Shown here: in pieces, positions 23,454-33,644 of the stretch
Layout of the letters: every line of letters begins with the position of its first letter
Position numbering within the stretch: the stretch's first letter is position 1
NCBI RefSeq assembly: GCF_029633865.1
Contig: NC_079214.1
Coordinates: 34,333,095 to 34,397,094, forward strand
Length of the DNA: 64,000 nt
Reading direction: 5' to 3'
From: Lampris incognitus
Taxonomy: Eukaryota > Chordata > Actinopteri > Lampriformes > Lampridae
Notes under the pieces: model-generated
The model's input: only the letters and a program-made list of their open reading frames with translations
The model's database searches: none
Told to the model about the DNA's origin: nothing
Translations under genes and position numbers: made by a program

Positions 23454-25071
23454 CACTACCGTTCAAAAGTTTGGGATCACCCAAACAATTTTGTGTTTTC
23501 CATGAAAAGTCACACTTATTCACCACCATATGTTGTGAAATGAATAGAAAATAGAGTCAAGACATTGACAAGGTTAGAAATAATGATTTGTATTTGAAAT
23601 AAGATTTTTTTTACATCAAACTTTGCTTTCGTCAAAGAATCCTCCATTTGCAGCAATTACAGCATTGCAGACCCTTGGCATTCTAGCTGTTAATTTGTTG
23701 AGGTAATCTGGAGAAATTGCACCCCACGCTTCCAGAAGCAGCTCCCACAAGTTGGATTGGTTGGATGGGCACTTCTTGCGTACCATACGGTCAAGCTGCT
23801 CCCACAACAGCTCAATGGGGTTCAGATCTGGTGACTGCACTGGCCACTCCATTACCGATAGAATACCAGCTGCCTGCTTCTGCTCCAAATAGTTCTTGCA
23901 CAATTTGGAGGTGTGTTTAGGGTCATTGTCCTGTTGTAGGATGAAATTGGCTCCAATCAAGCGCTGTCCACTGGGTATGGCATGGCGTTGCAAAATGGAG
24001 TGATAGCCTTCCTTATTCAGAATCCCTTTTACCCTGTACAAATCTCCCACCTTACCAGCACCAAAGCAACCCCAGACCATCACATTACCTCCACCATGCT
24101 TAACAGATGGCGTCAGGCATTCTTCCAGCATCTTTTCATTTGTTCTGCGTCTCACAAACGTTCTTCTTTGTGATCCAAACACCTCAAACTTGGATTCATC
24201 CGTCCACAACACTTTTTTCCAGTCTTCCTCTGTCCAATGTCTGTGTTCTTTTGCCCATCTTAATCTTTTTCTTGTATTGGTCAGTCTCAGATATGGCTTT
24301 TTCTTTGCCACTCTGCCCTGAAGCCCAGAATCCCGCAGCCGCCTCTTCACTGTAGATGTTGACACTGGTGTTTTGCGGGTACTATTTAATGAAGATGCCA
24401 GTTGGGGACCTGTGAGGCGTCTGTTTCTCAAACTAGAGACTCTAATGTACTTATCTTCTTGCTCAGTTGTGCAACGCGGCCTCCCACTTCTTTTTCTACT
24501 CTGGTTAGAGCCTGTTTGTGCTGTCCTCTGAAGGGAGTAGTACACACCGGTGTAGGAAATCTTCAATTTCTTAGCAATTTCTCGCATGGAATAGCCTTCA
24601 TTTCTAAGAACAAGAATAGACTGTCGAGTTTCAGATGAAAGTTCTCTTTTTCTGGCCATTTTGAGCGTTTAATTGACCCCACAAATGTGATGCTCCAGAA
24701 ACTCAATCTGCTCAAAGGAAGGTCAGTTTTGTAGCTTCTGTAACGAGCTAAACTTTTTTCGGATGTGTGAACATGATTGCACAAGGGTTTTCTAATCATC
24801 AATTAGCCTTCTGAGCCAATGAGCAAACACATTGTACCATTAGAACACTGGAGTGATAGTTGCTTGAAATGGGCCTCTATACACCTATGTAGATATTGCA
24901 CCAAAAACCAGACATTTGCAGCTAGAATAGTCATTTACCACATTAGCAATGTATAGAGTGTATTTCTTTAAAGTTAAGACTAGTTTAAAGTTATCTTCAT
25001 TGAACAGTACAGTGCTTTTCCTTCAAAAATATGGACATTTCAATGTGATCCCAAACTTTTGAACGGTAGTG
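23454..25071 (-). mobile_element. Full-length Tc1/mariner element, DD38E (Intruder-like)
   Basis: 1618 bp flanked by TA (23452-23453 and 25072-25073). The ends are CACTACCGTTCAAAAGTTTG and, in reverse from the right, the same 20 bases; the inverted repeat extends through GGGATCAC or GGGATCAC-like sequence for about 27 bp. It encodes one uninterrupted transposase on the minus strand. It is the parent of the two fold-back elements at 1752-2948 and 33645-34841. Confidence 0.93.
23616..24659 (-). CDS. Intact Tc1/mariner transposase, DD38E type
   Basis: 347 residues from ATG 24659 with no stop or frameshift, the normal length for the superfamily. The N-terminal paired-like region has two helix-turn-helix halves (about residues 10-50 and 65-115) joined by an AT-hook-like SGRPR at 58-62. 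The catalytic residues are Asp154 (LWTDESKF), Asp244 (LQQDNDPKH) and Glu283 (SPDLNPIE), with a glycine-rich KHGGGNVMVWGCF box at 188-199. Between Asp244 and Glu283 there are 38 residues. This differs from the usual 34 of Tc1 and matches the DD38E family named Intruder, known from fish and other animals. The enzyme should act in the nucleus, cutting at the terminal repeats and inserting at TA. Intactness, TA flanks and matching ends suggest a young, possibly active copy. The start was chosen because MARKRELSSE is preceded by a conserved leader that is also kept in the derived elements. Confidence 0.95.
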   Translation of the reverse strand: MARKRELSSETRQSILVLRNEGYSMREIAKKLKISYTGVYYSLQRTAQTGSNQSRKRSGRPRCTTEQEDKYIRVSSLRNRRLTGPQLASSLNSTRKTPVSTSTVKRRLRDSGLQGRVAKKKPYLRLTNTRKRLRWAKEHRHWTEEDWKKVLWTDESKFEVFGSQRRTFVRRRTNEKMLEECLTPSVKHGGGNVMVWGCFGAGKVGDLYRVKGILNKEGYHSILQRHAIPSGQRLIGANFILQQDNDPKHTSKLCKNYLEQKQAAGILSVMEWPVQSPDLNPIELLWEQLDRMVRKKCPSNQSNLWELLLEAWGAISPDYLNKLTARMPRVCNAVIAANGGFFDESKV

Positions 25072-25260
25072 TATCTATTTGATATATGATAATAATTAAA
25101 GCCATTTTAGAACCGTTTTAAATCCAAATTGAGAGTACTTGAAGCTGATTTCACAACATGTACTTGTTTTTTATAATCTGCTTGTAATTTACTTTTTTCT
25201 AAATTTTTTGTCTTTTGTTTGTGTTTTAAAATGTGTAATTTTGCAACTGCGTGATTTTGT

Positions 25261-25365
25261 AACTGTGCTGCCTATCTTGGCCAGGTTTCCCTTGAAAAAG
25301 AGGTTTGTAATCTCAACGGGATCCTCCTGGTTAAATAAAGGTTAAATGAAAATAAAATAAAATAT
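25261..25365 (+). repeat. LINE 3' tail fragment
   Basis: Contains GGCCAGGTTTCCCTTGAAAA, AATCTCAACGGGATCC and CCTGGTTAAATAAAGGTTAA then TAAAA repeats, a 3' tail common in fish LINEs. No coding part. Confidence 0.6.
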
Positions 25366-25787
25366 TATTAATTTATTAGCAGAATGTCAGCAAATACACA
25401 CAGGCAAGCATATGATGTCTCACATATAGCCTTCTCATCAAAGGGCAACGCTGGCTTCTTATGCTACACTACACTACAACCTTCAAATATTTTTCTGCTA
25501 TTAATGCTCCTTGATAGCACTAAAAATGTAGAACCATGACACAAGCACCTACATGTATTTTCCACAGCATGCTCGGCCACTCGAAACACTTTCCAACAGA
25601 CAAAATTAGCTATGGACAATGCTGTTTTAGAGGCTCTGTGGATAATGTGTACTATTGACCAAGTGTGTTCATTGAATTGTTTGGCTTTTAGAGTTCCAAG
25701 AGTTTTATTAACCTAAATAAATAGGTTACGTCCTGAATCGAACAATTCTAAATGGGTCTATAAAACACAATTTCTTTTAAAACTAGA
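25366..25787. other. Non-coding, inferred intron
   Basis: No supported feature. Confidence 0.35.
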
Positions 25788-26042
25788 AGAGTGCACTCAG
25801 TAGAGTGCACATCCCCGCCAGGCGTAGCTCCTCTTCTCCGGTGCTCGGACTTAAGTGAAAAACCAGCTGAGGTTTTCGCACTCAGTTGCGGTATAAAACA
25901 GGTTTTTCAAAGGTTTAGAATCATCGCAACCACAAGAGGTCCTTAATCATACAGTAATAACTGTGCACAAAAATTATTAGTTTGACAGGCCCTGTAGTAT
26001 GAGAGACCAGCAGCGGACAGATACACACACACACAGACAGAA
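25788..26042 (+). repeat. Dispersed repeat copy B
   Basis: Begins near a TAGAGTGCACATCCCCGCC segment and includes the blocks shared with 22172-22285 (at 25911-26013), ending in ACACACACACAGACAG. This longer copy shows that copy A is truncated on its left. No coding capacity was seen. Confidence 0.55.
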
Positions 26043-26503
26043 AAACCAGTGTTTTTCTGCCATTATAAGACTTTTGCACACAGCCCAAGTCGACTGAATG
26101 AGAAATGTAGAAAAAAAAGATTTTTTAACATGCAAGTGTTCAAGCTAAAAAATCTACCTAAAAAAAGTTTTGTCTATCAATGTGTAGATGCGCAGCGTCA
26201 GTGGACCCTCACACGAATGCGACCAAGTCTAATATGAACTTGAACTTTCCAAAAAGAAAAGGATTGCTATGCAACCATTTTGGTCTGACCCTAACCCTTT
26301 CTTTATTTTCATAATATAATAAAGCTGGGTAAGGCGTTTACGCTCATGCAAGTGCGACTCACATCCATGGTTGACCCAGATCGGGCAGGAACAAGAATAT
26401 GCAACATTTCCTGTTTTGACTGCAACTTAGAGGAAGTTGTCATTTAATAACTTTCACATTTTTCGGATTATCAAAGTTCTTTTAATAACTTTTCATATCA
26501 TAT

Positions 26504-26557
26504 TGCTGCCTGATCAGAGTGAGTTGTGCGCACACATTTGACTCTGATCAGGCAGCA
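26504..26557. repeat. Perfect inverted repeat, 17-bp arms
   Basis: TGCTGCCTGATCAGAGT (26504-26520) is the exact reverse complement of 26541-26557, with a 20-base loop. It is a potential hairpin within inferred intron. Confidence 0.9.
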
Positions 26558-27788
26558 ACTGATTCCTGATTCCTGACAGCGTAGGTCAAGCAAGCTAGGA
26601 TGGTATTGCTTATGGCATGAAACAGACTTGTACTGTCTCATAAAGAATTTACTTGACTAAGGTCTTATTTGCAAAGGTGATAGCAATGTAGAACTTGGCC
26701 TTTAATTATCAAGCTTGTCATAGTCATGGTGAGTGCTGACGTAGGTTTAATCTCACAATCTAGCTTGTAATGAATAAGGATAGAATATGAAATGAAAACC
26801 CTTATCCTAAACCCTATTTAGAATGAATTAGTTTTTCCAAGGGAGGTCAGGTTTTTACATAAATCCAAGACATTCCCAATGATTTTAATCCGTCCAGATT
26901 GACCATGTCCGTGTTGTTCCACACACCACAACTCAGTGAAAATTATGGCACAAATTGCCCTAATGTTTTTCATACAACTCAGGGGTACTCTCAGAAATTA
27001 ATATTGTGGTCTGTACTGAAATCTGCAGGTTTTAAATGACATTTGTTCTCTCAAATTCACTTTGACCAGTGTTGGATACCATTAAAGCCCTTTTTTTTTG
27101 TTGTATTTTTCAATTGTGTGAATATTAAAACTGCCCTGATGGTCTGCTGGATGTTATGGAGGTTTCAGACAAACAGTTTTTGATGACTTCACTGACTTAA
27201 GTAGGCTAAAGACCAGTTTATGATCATCCAATCTATGACATCACAATATGACCAACATCCATCACTGCACCACTTTGATTCTGGACACTGGAAACACATG
27301 AGCAAATAACAGAATGCGTCACTGAGATTAAGGTAACAATGACTCAGTTCACATCCTATTATGCATAGCTTGGAAGTCTTTTCTGAGTATGTAGGTTGGT
27401 TGAGAGTTTTGTATCCATGACCACTGACTGATGATGAGATTTGTTTGTGAAGCAGGAGACAGGACCCAAAAGCGTGAGTCTCACGGCAGAAGCATGAGAG
27501 TTGGCAACTCTGCTCTCAGTCCGCACACCAGTGGGTTTGTGTGCGAGAACCAGTCCTTGCCGCATATGTGTGTGAAAGCGCAGTGATTAAGTGGACGTGG
27601 ACAGGGAATCAAGGTCATGGAGGCTTAATGGCCCATGGGGCAGTACAGTCAAGGAGAGGGGCATCAGTAGCCATGGCCATCATAGCAGCAATGAAATTCA
27701 TCCCTTGTCCACCAAGAGAAGATGAAGGTGATTGCAAGCCAATATAAACAATCCAGCTTTCGGAAAAAAAAAAAAGCTTTGTAAATAT

Positions 27789-27831
27789 GTTGAGTGCATT
27801 TCCTACCTTTGAAGTAGGAAATGCACTCAAC
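27789..27831. repeat. Perfect hairpin, 18-bp stem, 7-base loop
   Basis: GTTGAGTGCATTTCCTAC (27789-27806) is exactly complementary to 27814-27831. It lies about 220 bases downstream (minus-strand sense) of the ppfia1 donor site. Confidence 0.92.
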
Positions 27832-28051
27832 GTGTTTGTTAGGTCTCAAGAACACACACATTGAGCTCTGGCGAGGAACTTTGAATGTAACAAAATCGGG
27901 TCATTTACAAGGACTCTTGTTAGATATCTTTAAGCAGCGGTCAAAGTCTTTTTCCTGCCTTGTCCTTACAATGTCCTTTTGAGTGTATCTTTACACCATA
28001 GTAGGTCAGTTATAAGTTTTCTTGAAGAAATAGTAAGTCTCTCTCCCTTAC

Positions 28052-28318
28052 CTGTGGCAAGGCAGTGTTGAGTTGTCTCTGCAGTGAGTCCCTCTCATGG
28101 CTGACCTCATGCAGCTTGCTCTGGGTCAGGCCCAAGTTCTCCTGAGTCTCTCTCAGGGTGTCAAGGAGACGGTCTCTCTCCTCCAGCATGGACACCATCA
28201 GTGACTCAAAGTGGCCCTCTGAGTCTGACTGCATGGGGGAGCCAGAGCCTCGGCCACCCCCACCTCCCCCGCCAGGCCCCTCAGCCTCACTGATGGTGGG
28301 CATAACCTCGCACATCAT
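28052..28318 (-). CDS. ppfia1: Liprin-alpha-1, first coding exon
   Basis: An 89-codon exon from ATG 28318 to a consensus donor (CAG then GTAAGG on the minus strand, boundary 28052/28051). It opens [15 protein letters not shown], has a Gly-rich stretch and an acidic/Ser linker, then [20 protein letters not shown], and ends at LNTALPQ. That pattern is characteristic of the liprin-alpha N-terminus, and the SEAEG start and [16 protein letters not shown] segment fit liprin-alpha-1 best among paralogues. The part from about residue 36 begins the long N-terminal coiled coil that scaffolds active-zone and focal-adhesion partners (RIM, ELKS, LAR phosphatases, known for the family). A CATAG acceptor with a pyrimidine tract lies directly before the ATG, so upstream exons should be non-coding. 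The next coding exon, to the left, is not in this window. Confidence 0.9.
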
Positions 28319-28360
28319 CTATGGCCATGGAGAGAGGGGACATTGATGGGAAGGCAAAAC
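28319..28360 (-). promoter_or_regulatory. Candidate splice acceptor before the ppfia1 start codon
   Basis: Read on the minus strand, a pyrimidine-rich stretch (CCTTCCC, CCCCTCTCTCC) is followed by CATAG immediately before ATGATGTGCGAG. This suits an intron ending right at the start codon. An unspliced 5' UTR is the alternative. Confidence 0.5.
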
Positions 28361-28481
28361 AAACGGAAAATAGTTAATGAGGAGAAGAAAAGGAGAGACA
28401 GAACTGCTATTGCAGGAAGTGGTTGATATGCAGCAATTTAGCCTTAAGACATTTAAAGATGAAATCACTGCAGAGTAAATA

Positions 28482-28533
28482 TTCACACACACACACGCGC
28501 ACGCATTCATACACGCGCACACACACACACAAA
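28482..28533. repeat. (AC)n microsatellite, imperfect
   Basis: AC-rich with GCGC interruptions. Confidence 0.9.
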
Positions 28534-28624
28534 AGCCCTTTGTTAATCAAATATTTTATCATCTGCACTCAAAAACTTGGTTCAGAGTTGACTCATACCT
28601 TGTCTCCGCAGTTTTTGGTGCATA

Positions 28625-28664
28625 TTATTATTATCATTATTATTATTATTATTATTATTATATG
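28625..28664. repeat. (ATT)n microsatellite
   Basis: About 40 bases of ATT trinucleotides with one C variant. Confidence 0.9.
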
Positions 28665-30205
28665 TGAACACTCCCAGACCCGTCAAAACAAAACAAACTC
28701 AGACCACCCCAGGAGGTGACATTTTTTAAAGTAGCTAAATAACAAAGAATGCCAAATACATAATTCATAAAGTTTAATGCCAATACGGAGATGGACACTT
28801 GAAAGTAAAGTTGTTCAAAACCTAAAAATCTGACCTCAAAAGTTGACAGAACTGAAGCAGTGCCTTTGTGATTTTCTCAACAAAAGGAACAACCAACTTC
28901 TAATTTTGAGTGCTTCATAATACTTTTATGTATTGCAGGGCTGCTGAATTGAAACTCCTTGTATACAGGCCAAATGCAAAACTAGACTGAGGAGCACAAA
29001 CCTGGATCCCTGAGCAATCTTGGTGAGTTGCCTATCACCTTTTTTTTTTCATCCGGGTTTGTGTTTGAATTAAGACAAAGGGTGTCAGGTGCCCTTAATA
29101 GTGTTAAAAGACTGCTGTTGTTTTTGGTAGACGTGAAGGAGGATCAATTCAGTACAAAAGTCCAAACTGATGGATTCAAAAAAAGAAACACGGGAAATCG
29201 AACATGTTCTGGAAACAAAAATCCATGACAGACAACTTTTTGAGGCTGGTGAGCAAACTTAATGGAGAAAATGTGGCATATTTATTTTTTAATGTGCGAA
29301 ATTTTTAAACAAAAAATGTCCACTTGGTGTGCAAAAGACCTTAAGCAATGACCATTTTATCTCAAATTTTCACCTGAACTGAATGTTTACAGAAAATAAA
29401 CAGATGCCGTGAAGAGGTTTGATGTAATGATTTCTACATATCTAAATATTTGAATGTTTACCCAGGGAAGCATACTCATGTTTTATCATTTTGCAACACA
29501 AACATTGGGTTTTAAATACATGTATTTTGATGTACATCTTCTTTGGATATTGCAGTTTTCACATTGTACTGTAGATAAGAGGGGGTTGAGTGTTAAATGA
29601 TTATAACATCAAATCACAATATTTATAATATCATGATATCTTGTTAAAAAAACACACACACAATATGTATCCAATTAGCACTAAAATATCAAATCTAGAG
29701 GTACTTGCCAATTCCTAGCCATAGTTTTCATATCAACCAGGATGGACAAATTAATTCCACCACTCCCCAAATCAACAATTTCAAACATATTTGAACCTTT
29801 ATCGGAAGTTAAGGAGCATAAAGTGATAAGAAATGTCCACCTCCTCCATCTACCTAAGAAATGGGGTATTTCCCTCATAAGAGAATGGTCAAAACATTTC
29901 ACAAAAGATTGTTCAGAACTTGGATACCATCATTCCAGTGTGGACTAACACTGTTCTGAAGACAAAGGGTGGCGCTGCTCCTTATTAGATATGCAATATT
30001 CTGATCAGCGTTGCTACATACTTTTTAAAATATCAAATTTAATAATTTAAGACTTCTTAAGGATCCGCGGGAACCCCGCATATATTGTGTTCATAATTTT
30101 TGTCCACCCACAATCAAAGCTGGGTGATATGACTGCAAATCAATATCATGATAATTTCACACATTTACCTCAATAATGATAAATTGAAGACAATTTCATT
30201 TAAAC
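28665..30205 (-). other. Inferred ppfia1 5' intron
   Basis: No recognised element. A 68-codon frame at 29742-29948 has no family features and was not accepted. Confidence 0.4.
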
Positions 30206-30274
30206 TGGGATCCCCCCCCAGGAGGAGCTGGAGGGCATTGCTGGGGAGAGGGACGTCTGGAGTGCCCTACTTAG
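30206..30274 (+). repeat. LINE ORF2 3' fragment (tiny)
   Basis: Matches the same LINE family as 50.06-50.76 kb in opposite orientation: GGATCC, a C-run, AGGAGGAGCTGGAGGGC and GACGTCTGGAGTGCCCTAC. The match breaks off exactly where a TGTAGC LTR-like start occurs, suggesting a later insertion. Confidence 0.6.
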
Positions 30275-30845
30275 TGTAGCAGTCATTTATTTTTAGTTAT
30301 TATAATGACACAAAATCTGTGTATTACTAATGTGTATTATGTGTTGTTAATCTGACATGCTATGCCTCCAAAGTCAATGTGCGGAACGTTTGTTCAGCTC
30401 CTGTTCCCCCACGGTCACTTCCGTGGGTCCCCCTCTATAAATTATGCCGCCTGCCTTAATCGCGCGCTTTTTGTGTAATACAAGCGAGAGGTAAGCGACA
30501 CTTATTTTTCCCTAAATTCTTTGTAGCTTAAACTTACTGTGTAGCATGCTAACATATTCCGATGTCATTTAATTTGTGTAGGGGCTGAAGAGCACATGTT
30601 ACTATTAACCGAAGGATTTTGATTCTTTTTATTTTAACCTTGTCAGGTATGTTTTGTATATTTTGGTGTATTGACTGCAACATTATGGGCTTTTTGTGTA
30701 ATACATGCGAGAGGGGCTGAAGAGCACATATTATTATTGACCGGAGGATTTTTATTTTTATTTTAACCTCGTCAGAATAAACAGAGATTGCCTTCAAAGA
30801 TATCCTGGTCTGGCACAATTCCTCAAGCACAATGCACGCGAGACA
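30275..30845 (+). mobile_element. Possible solo LTR with primer-binding-like sequence
   Basis: Starts TGTAGC, directly after the LINE fragment. It contains a TATA-like CTATAAATTA (about 30434), an AATAAAC polyadenylation-like signal (about 30777), and ends GAGACA; TTGGTATCAG follows after two bases and resembles the start of a tRNA primer-binding site. Internally, TTTTTGTGTAATAC-GCGAGAGG and GGGGCTGAAGAGCACAT each occur twice. No second LTR was found. Confidence 0.45.
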
Positions 30846-31447
30846 CGTTGGTATCAGTACATTTGTGGTCTACCGCCCAGCTCTACCCTCTACTATAATG
30901 GTTGATTCAAAAGGTGTTAAATAGGGGTTTCAATTTATCTTAAAAGGTACTATCAGCAAAACTTTGACTTTATCATAGTAAAATATATGATCAGGTACTA
31001 GGGGTCGAGGGTTTGAAAGTCTTGTCAAATACTAATTGCTAAATCAGGTGCTGAGATTTCTGGCTATCAAAACCTGCATTCTGGCCTGGATTTTTTACTT
31101 TGGCAAACAAACCAGCTGAGGGTTCCCCGTCCTTTAGAAATCCAACAAAACTACAGGTCCCCACACATTCATCTGTCAGTGGGTTTCAAACAGTGGGAGC
31201 CAGCTGTGCAACAACTCACAGAAAATGTTTGGCGGGCACCATAATGGTTGTATGGGCTGCCAAAGCCAAATCAGAGCTGCCAATTCAGAAAAAAATGGCA
31301 ATTAAATCCTCTCCAAATCACAATTAACTTTTGGCAATGCAGTATTATCCCCAGCAGAGTGAGTTGTAATTAATAGTAGCAACTCAGAAAACAGAAAAAG
31401 CAGCGTTCTTCCAGCTCTGCTGGGGAGAGACGCACACATCGAGCGCT
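30846..31447. other. Non-coding, inferred intron
   Basis: No supported feature; a 75-codon frame at 31100-31327 has no family features. Confidence 0.35.
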
Positions 31448-31455
31448 ATTGGTAG

Positions 31456-33412
31456 TAGGGATTGACCGGTTATTGGCCTAGCTGATTGTCGGATCGGATA
31501 TTTAGCATTTTTAGAATTATCAGAATTTTTTTTTTAATCCAATTGCTGATAAAATAAATTAAAGATGCACTACTTTGGCTCTGATACAGTTGCCTCTCTG
31601 TGTAGTCACTACTCTGGTCTCGAGCAATGTCCCACCCACAGCACTGTCTGATAGATTATTATTTATGACATGTAACCAATCAACATGCCTTTGCAGAATG
31701 GAGTAGCTCCAGTGAGCAAGTGGAGCTGTGTTTCAAAGGTAAGGCAGCAGATATTGCCAAAGTTGCAATAAACATCACAATCCTCTATGCTGCAATTGCA
31801 AAAACACCACAATCTTATGATCTAGTTCTATGATAACAAGCATGCCCAGTTTGCCAGTTACACCACGGAAAATTCCCGAATAATGCACTTTGTTGCAGTG
31901 ATACACAGTTAACTATAACGAGATAATAAGATTTCATTTATGTAGCTATAGCTATATATTTGAGTAACGTTGGTGCCAGTGCAACTGGGACTTATTTTAG
32001 CTACCATATTGTAAAGGTAACACTACTCGCCTGCATGAGTTGGTGTTTTTCCATGTTACTAGTGCAGTGACTGTTCATTCAAACTTCACACTGACATTCA
32101 ATGGCAGAGTGGCGCTGCTTGTGTTTTCGGCCATTGACTCCATGAGAAGTGAAGAAGCAGAATTTATTATGAATAACTTTGCGGAAAACCTTACTGCTTG
32201 CAGCTTTCTCAAGAACCGCTCATCCAAACAATTTCACACTAGACACTGCACTTCCTTGGGTTCTAAGCAATACACTCTCCATGTGTGAAGTTAATCAGAT
32301 GAACAGTTGTAAAGAAAGACCCGACCCTTAAATACACGTTCATCATGTACTGGAAAATAAAAAGCTGTGTCCCGTAGTGAATCAATAAGAGATGCAATTT
32401 GTCCCATAATTTCGTACACGTCGTTTCATATATACATTAGATCTTCAAAGTGCTACGAATAACACCAAATAAAGTCAAACCAATTATACAAGCGGAGTGG
32501 AAAAGTTCAATTTCAGTGGTGACCTACAGACCGACAAGCTCTGCGTGCTATGTGAGACTGCACATCACAAAATGCTGTCATCATTGCCATTAGCCCTAAC
32601 TTGGTGGTTGCCTTGTACAGTTAAAAATAGCCCCCTCATTCACTTGCAGTTACTGATGGCTTCCATTTGTTTGGGGTGGACACAATGTCATATTTGCGAT
32701 GTTTCAGTCTTGTTTGTGTCAAACCAATCAGTATAAAAAATCCAAAGTATAATACAATTTTTTTTATTATACTGTACAATACAAAGTTTTGTTACACTTG
32801 TAATTCAAAGTGCTTTTGTTATTTTGTCTTGCAATATAGTACTTCAAACTATGTGTAATGGCATATTGGATTCACAAAAAAATCATTACATCATCAGGAG
32901 GGAGAATGTAGGACTTGTGGCGGAGGGCAGGGAGCTTGGGGAGTGTCCCTTATTTCTCTACATAGGTGACAATCCTAGGACAGTACATACATACAGTCAG
33001 ACTTCTTCCATTTTAGGTAGCTGATGGTCATAATAACTTAAGCTAATATTGAGTCTCGTAGAGCTAACTTGAATGCGATAGCGAACATTAACAAGTTCCT
33101 TTGTTGATAAATAATTTAGCCACCTGACTAGCAAAAATAATTGATAGGCTACAATGTTATTTCTTGCTGCTGGAAGCTCTCTGCACTTTTTTAAGACTCT
33201 TAAGATAATGAAAAGTTCTATTTTAATTGAACATATGCTTAAAGGCATTTCAAAGAAGTTCTGTGTTGGAGTTTGTGTTATTCTAAATTCTGACACCAAG
33301 AATTTCATTTTAACTGCAAATGTATATATCGGTTCCAAATATCAGTTTTCCTTGATTACTAATCAGTATCAGCCCTGAATAAAAATAAAAAACCCATATC
33401 AGTCGAACCCTA
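31456..33412 (+). mobile_element. Decayed relative of the 13-17.6 kb hAT, transposase lost
   Basis: The left end TAGGGATTGACCGG and the right end, in reverse TAGGGTTCGACTGATATGG, correspond to the ends of the 12986-17618 element. Internal blocks also match in order, such as GTCCCACCCACAGCACT near the left and ACATATGCTTAAAGGCATTT near the right. Flanking 8-mers ATTGGTAG and ATCGATAG match at six of eight positions, suggesting an old target duplication. The transposase region is missing; about 1 kb between (roughly 32.0-33.0 kb) is not recognised. Confidence 0.78.
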
Positions 33413-33644
33413 ATCGATAGCATTCAAATTTGAAGCTCCAGAGCCCACAGAGCCCCCCCAAGCCATGTCCCCACAAAAAATTTAAAATGATGATTTGTGT
33501 GCAGTTTCATTAATCTGTGCCCAGCCCCAGTAGTTTGGGTATGGTTTTGTCAGATGACATTTACCTGCAGAGAAACATGGACCATTCATTCAGCAGGCAA
33601 TCTGCAGCAGAGATCACCACTCACTTTCATTTACAATACATCTA

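Larger units (their letters stand above)
26043..28051 (-). other. Inferred ppfia1 intron following the first coding exon
   Basis: Apart from two hairpins (26504-26557 and 27789-27831) nothing coding was recognised. No second liprin-alpha coding exon was found anywhere between here and base 1. Confidence 0.5.

Noticed and set aside
23717..24638. Plus-strand open frames within the DD38E element
   Set aside because: These are antisense shadows of the intact transposase. Equivalent shadows appear in both fold-back copies.
28623..28664. CRISPR-like or other array
   Set aside because: Simple ATT repeat; no spacer-repeat structure anywhere in the window, and the host is a vertebrate.
29681..29948. 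Overlapping frames on both strands suggesting a small gene
   Set aside because: No recognisable motif, start context or splice sites; the plus frame is only 68 codons.
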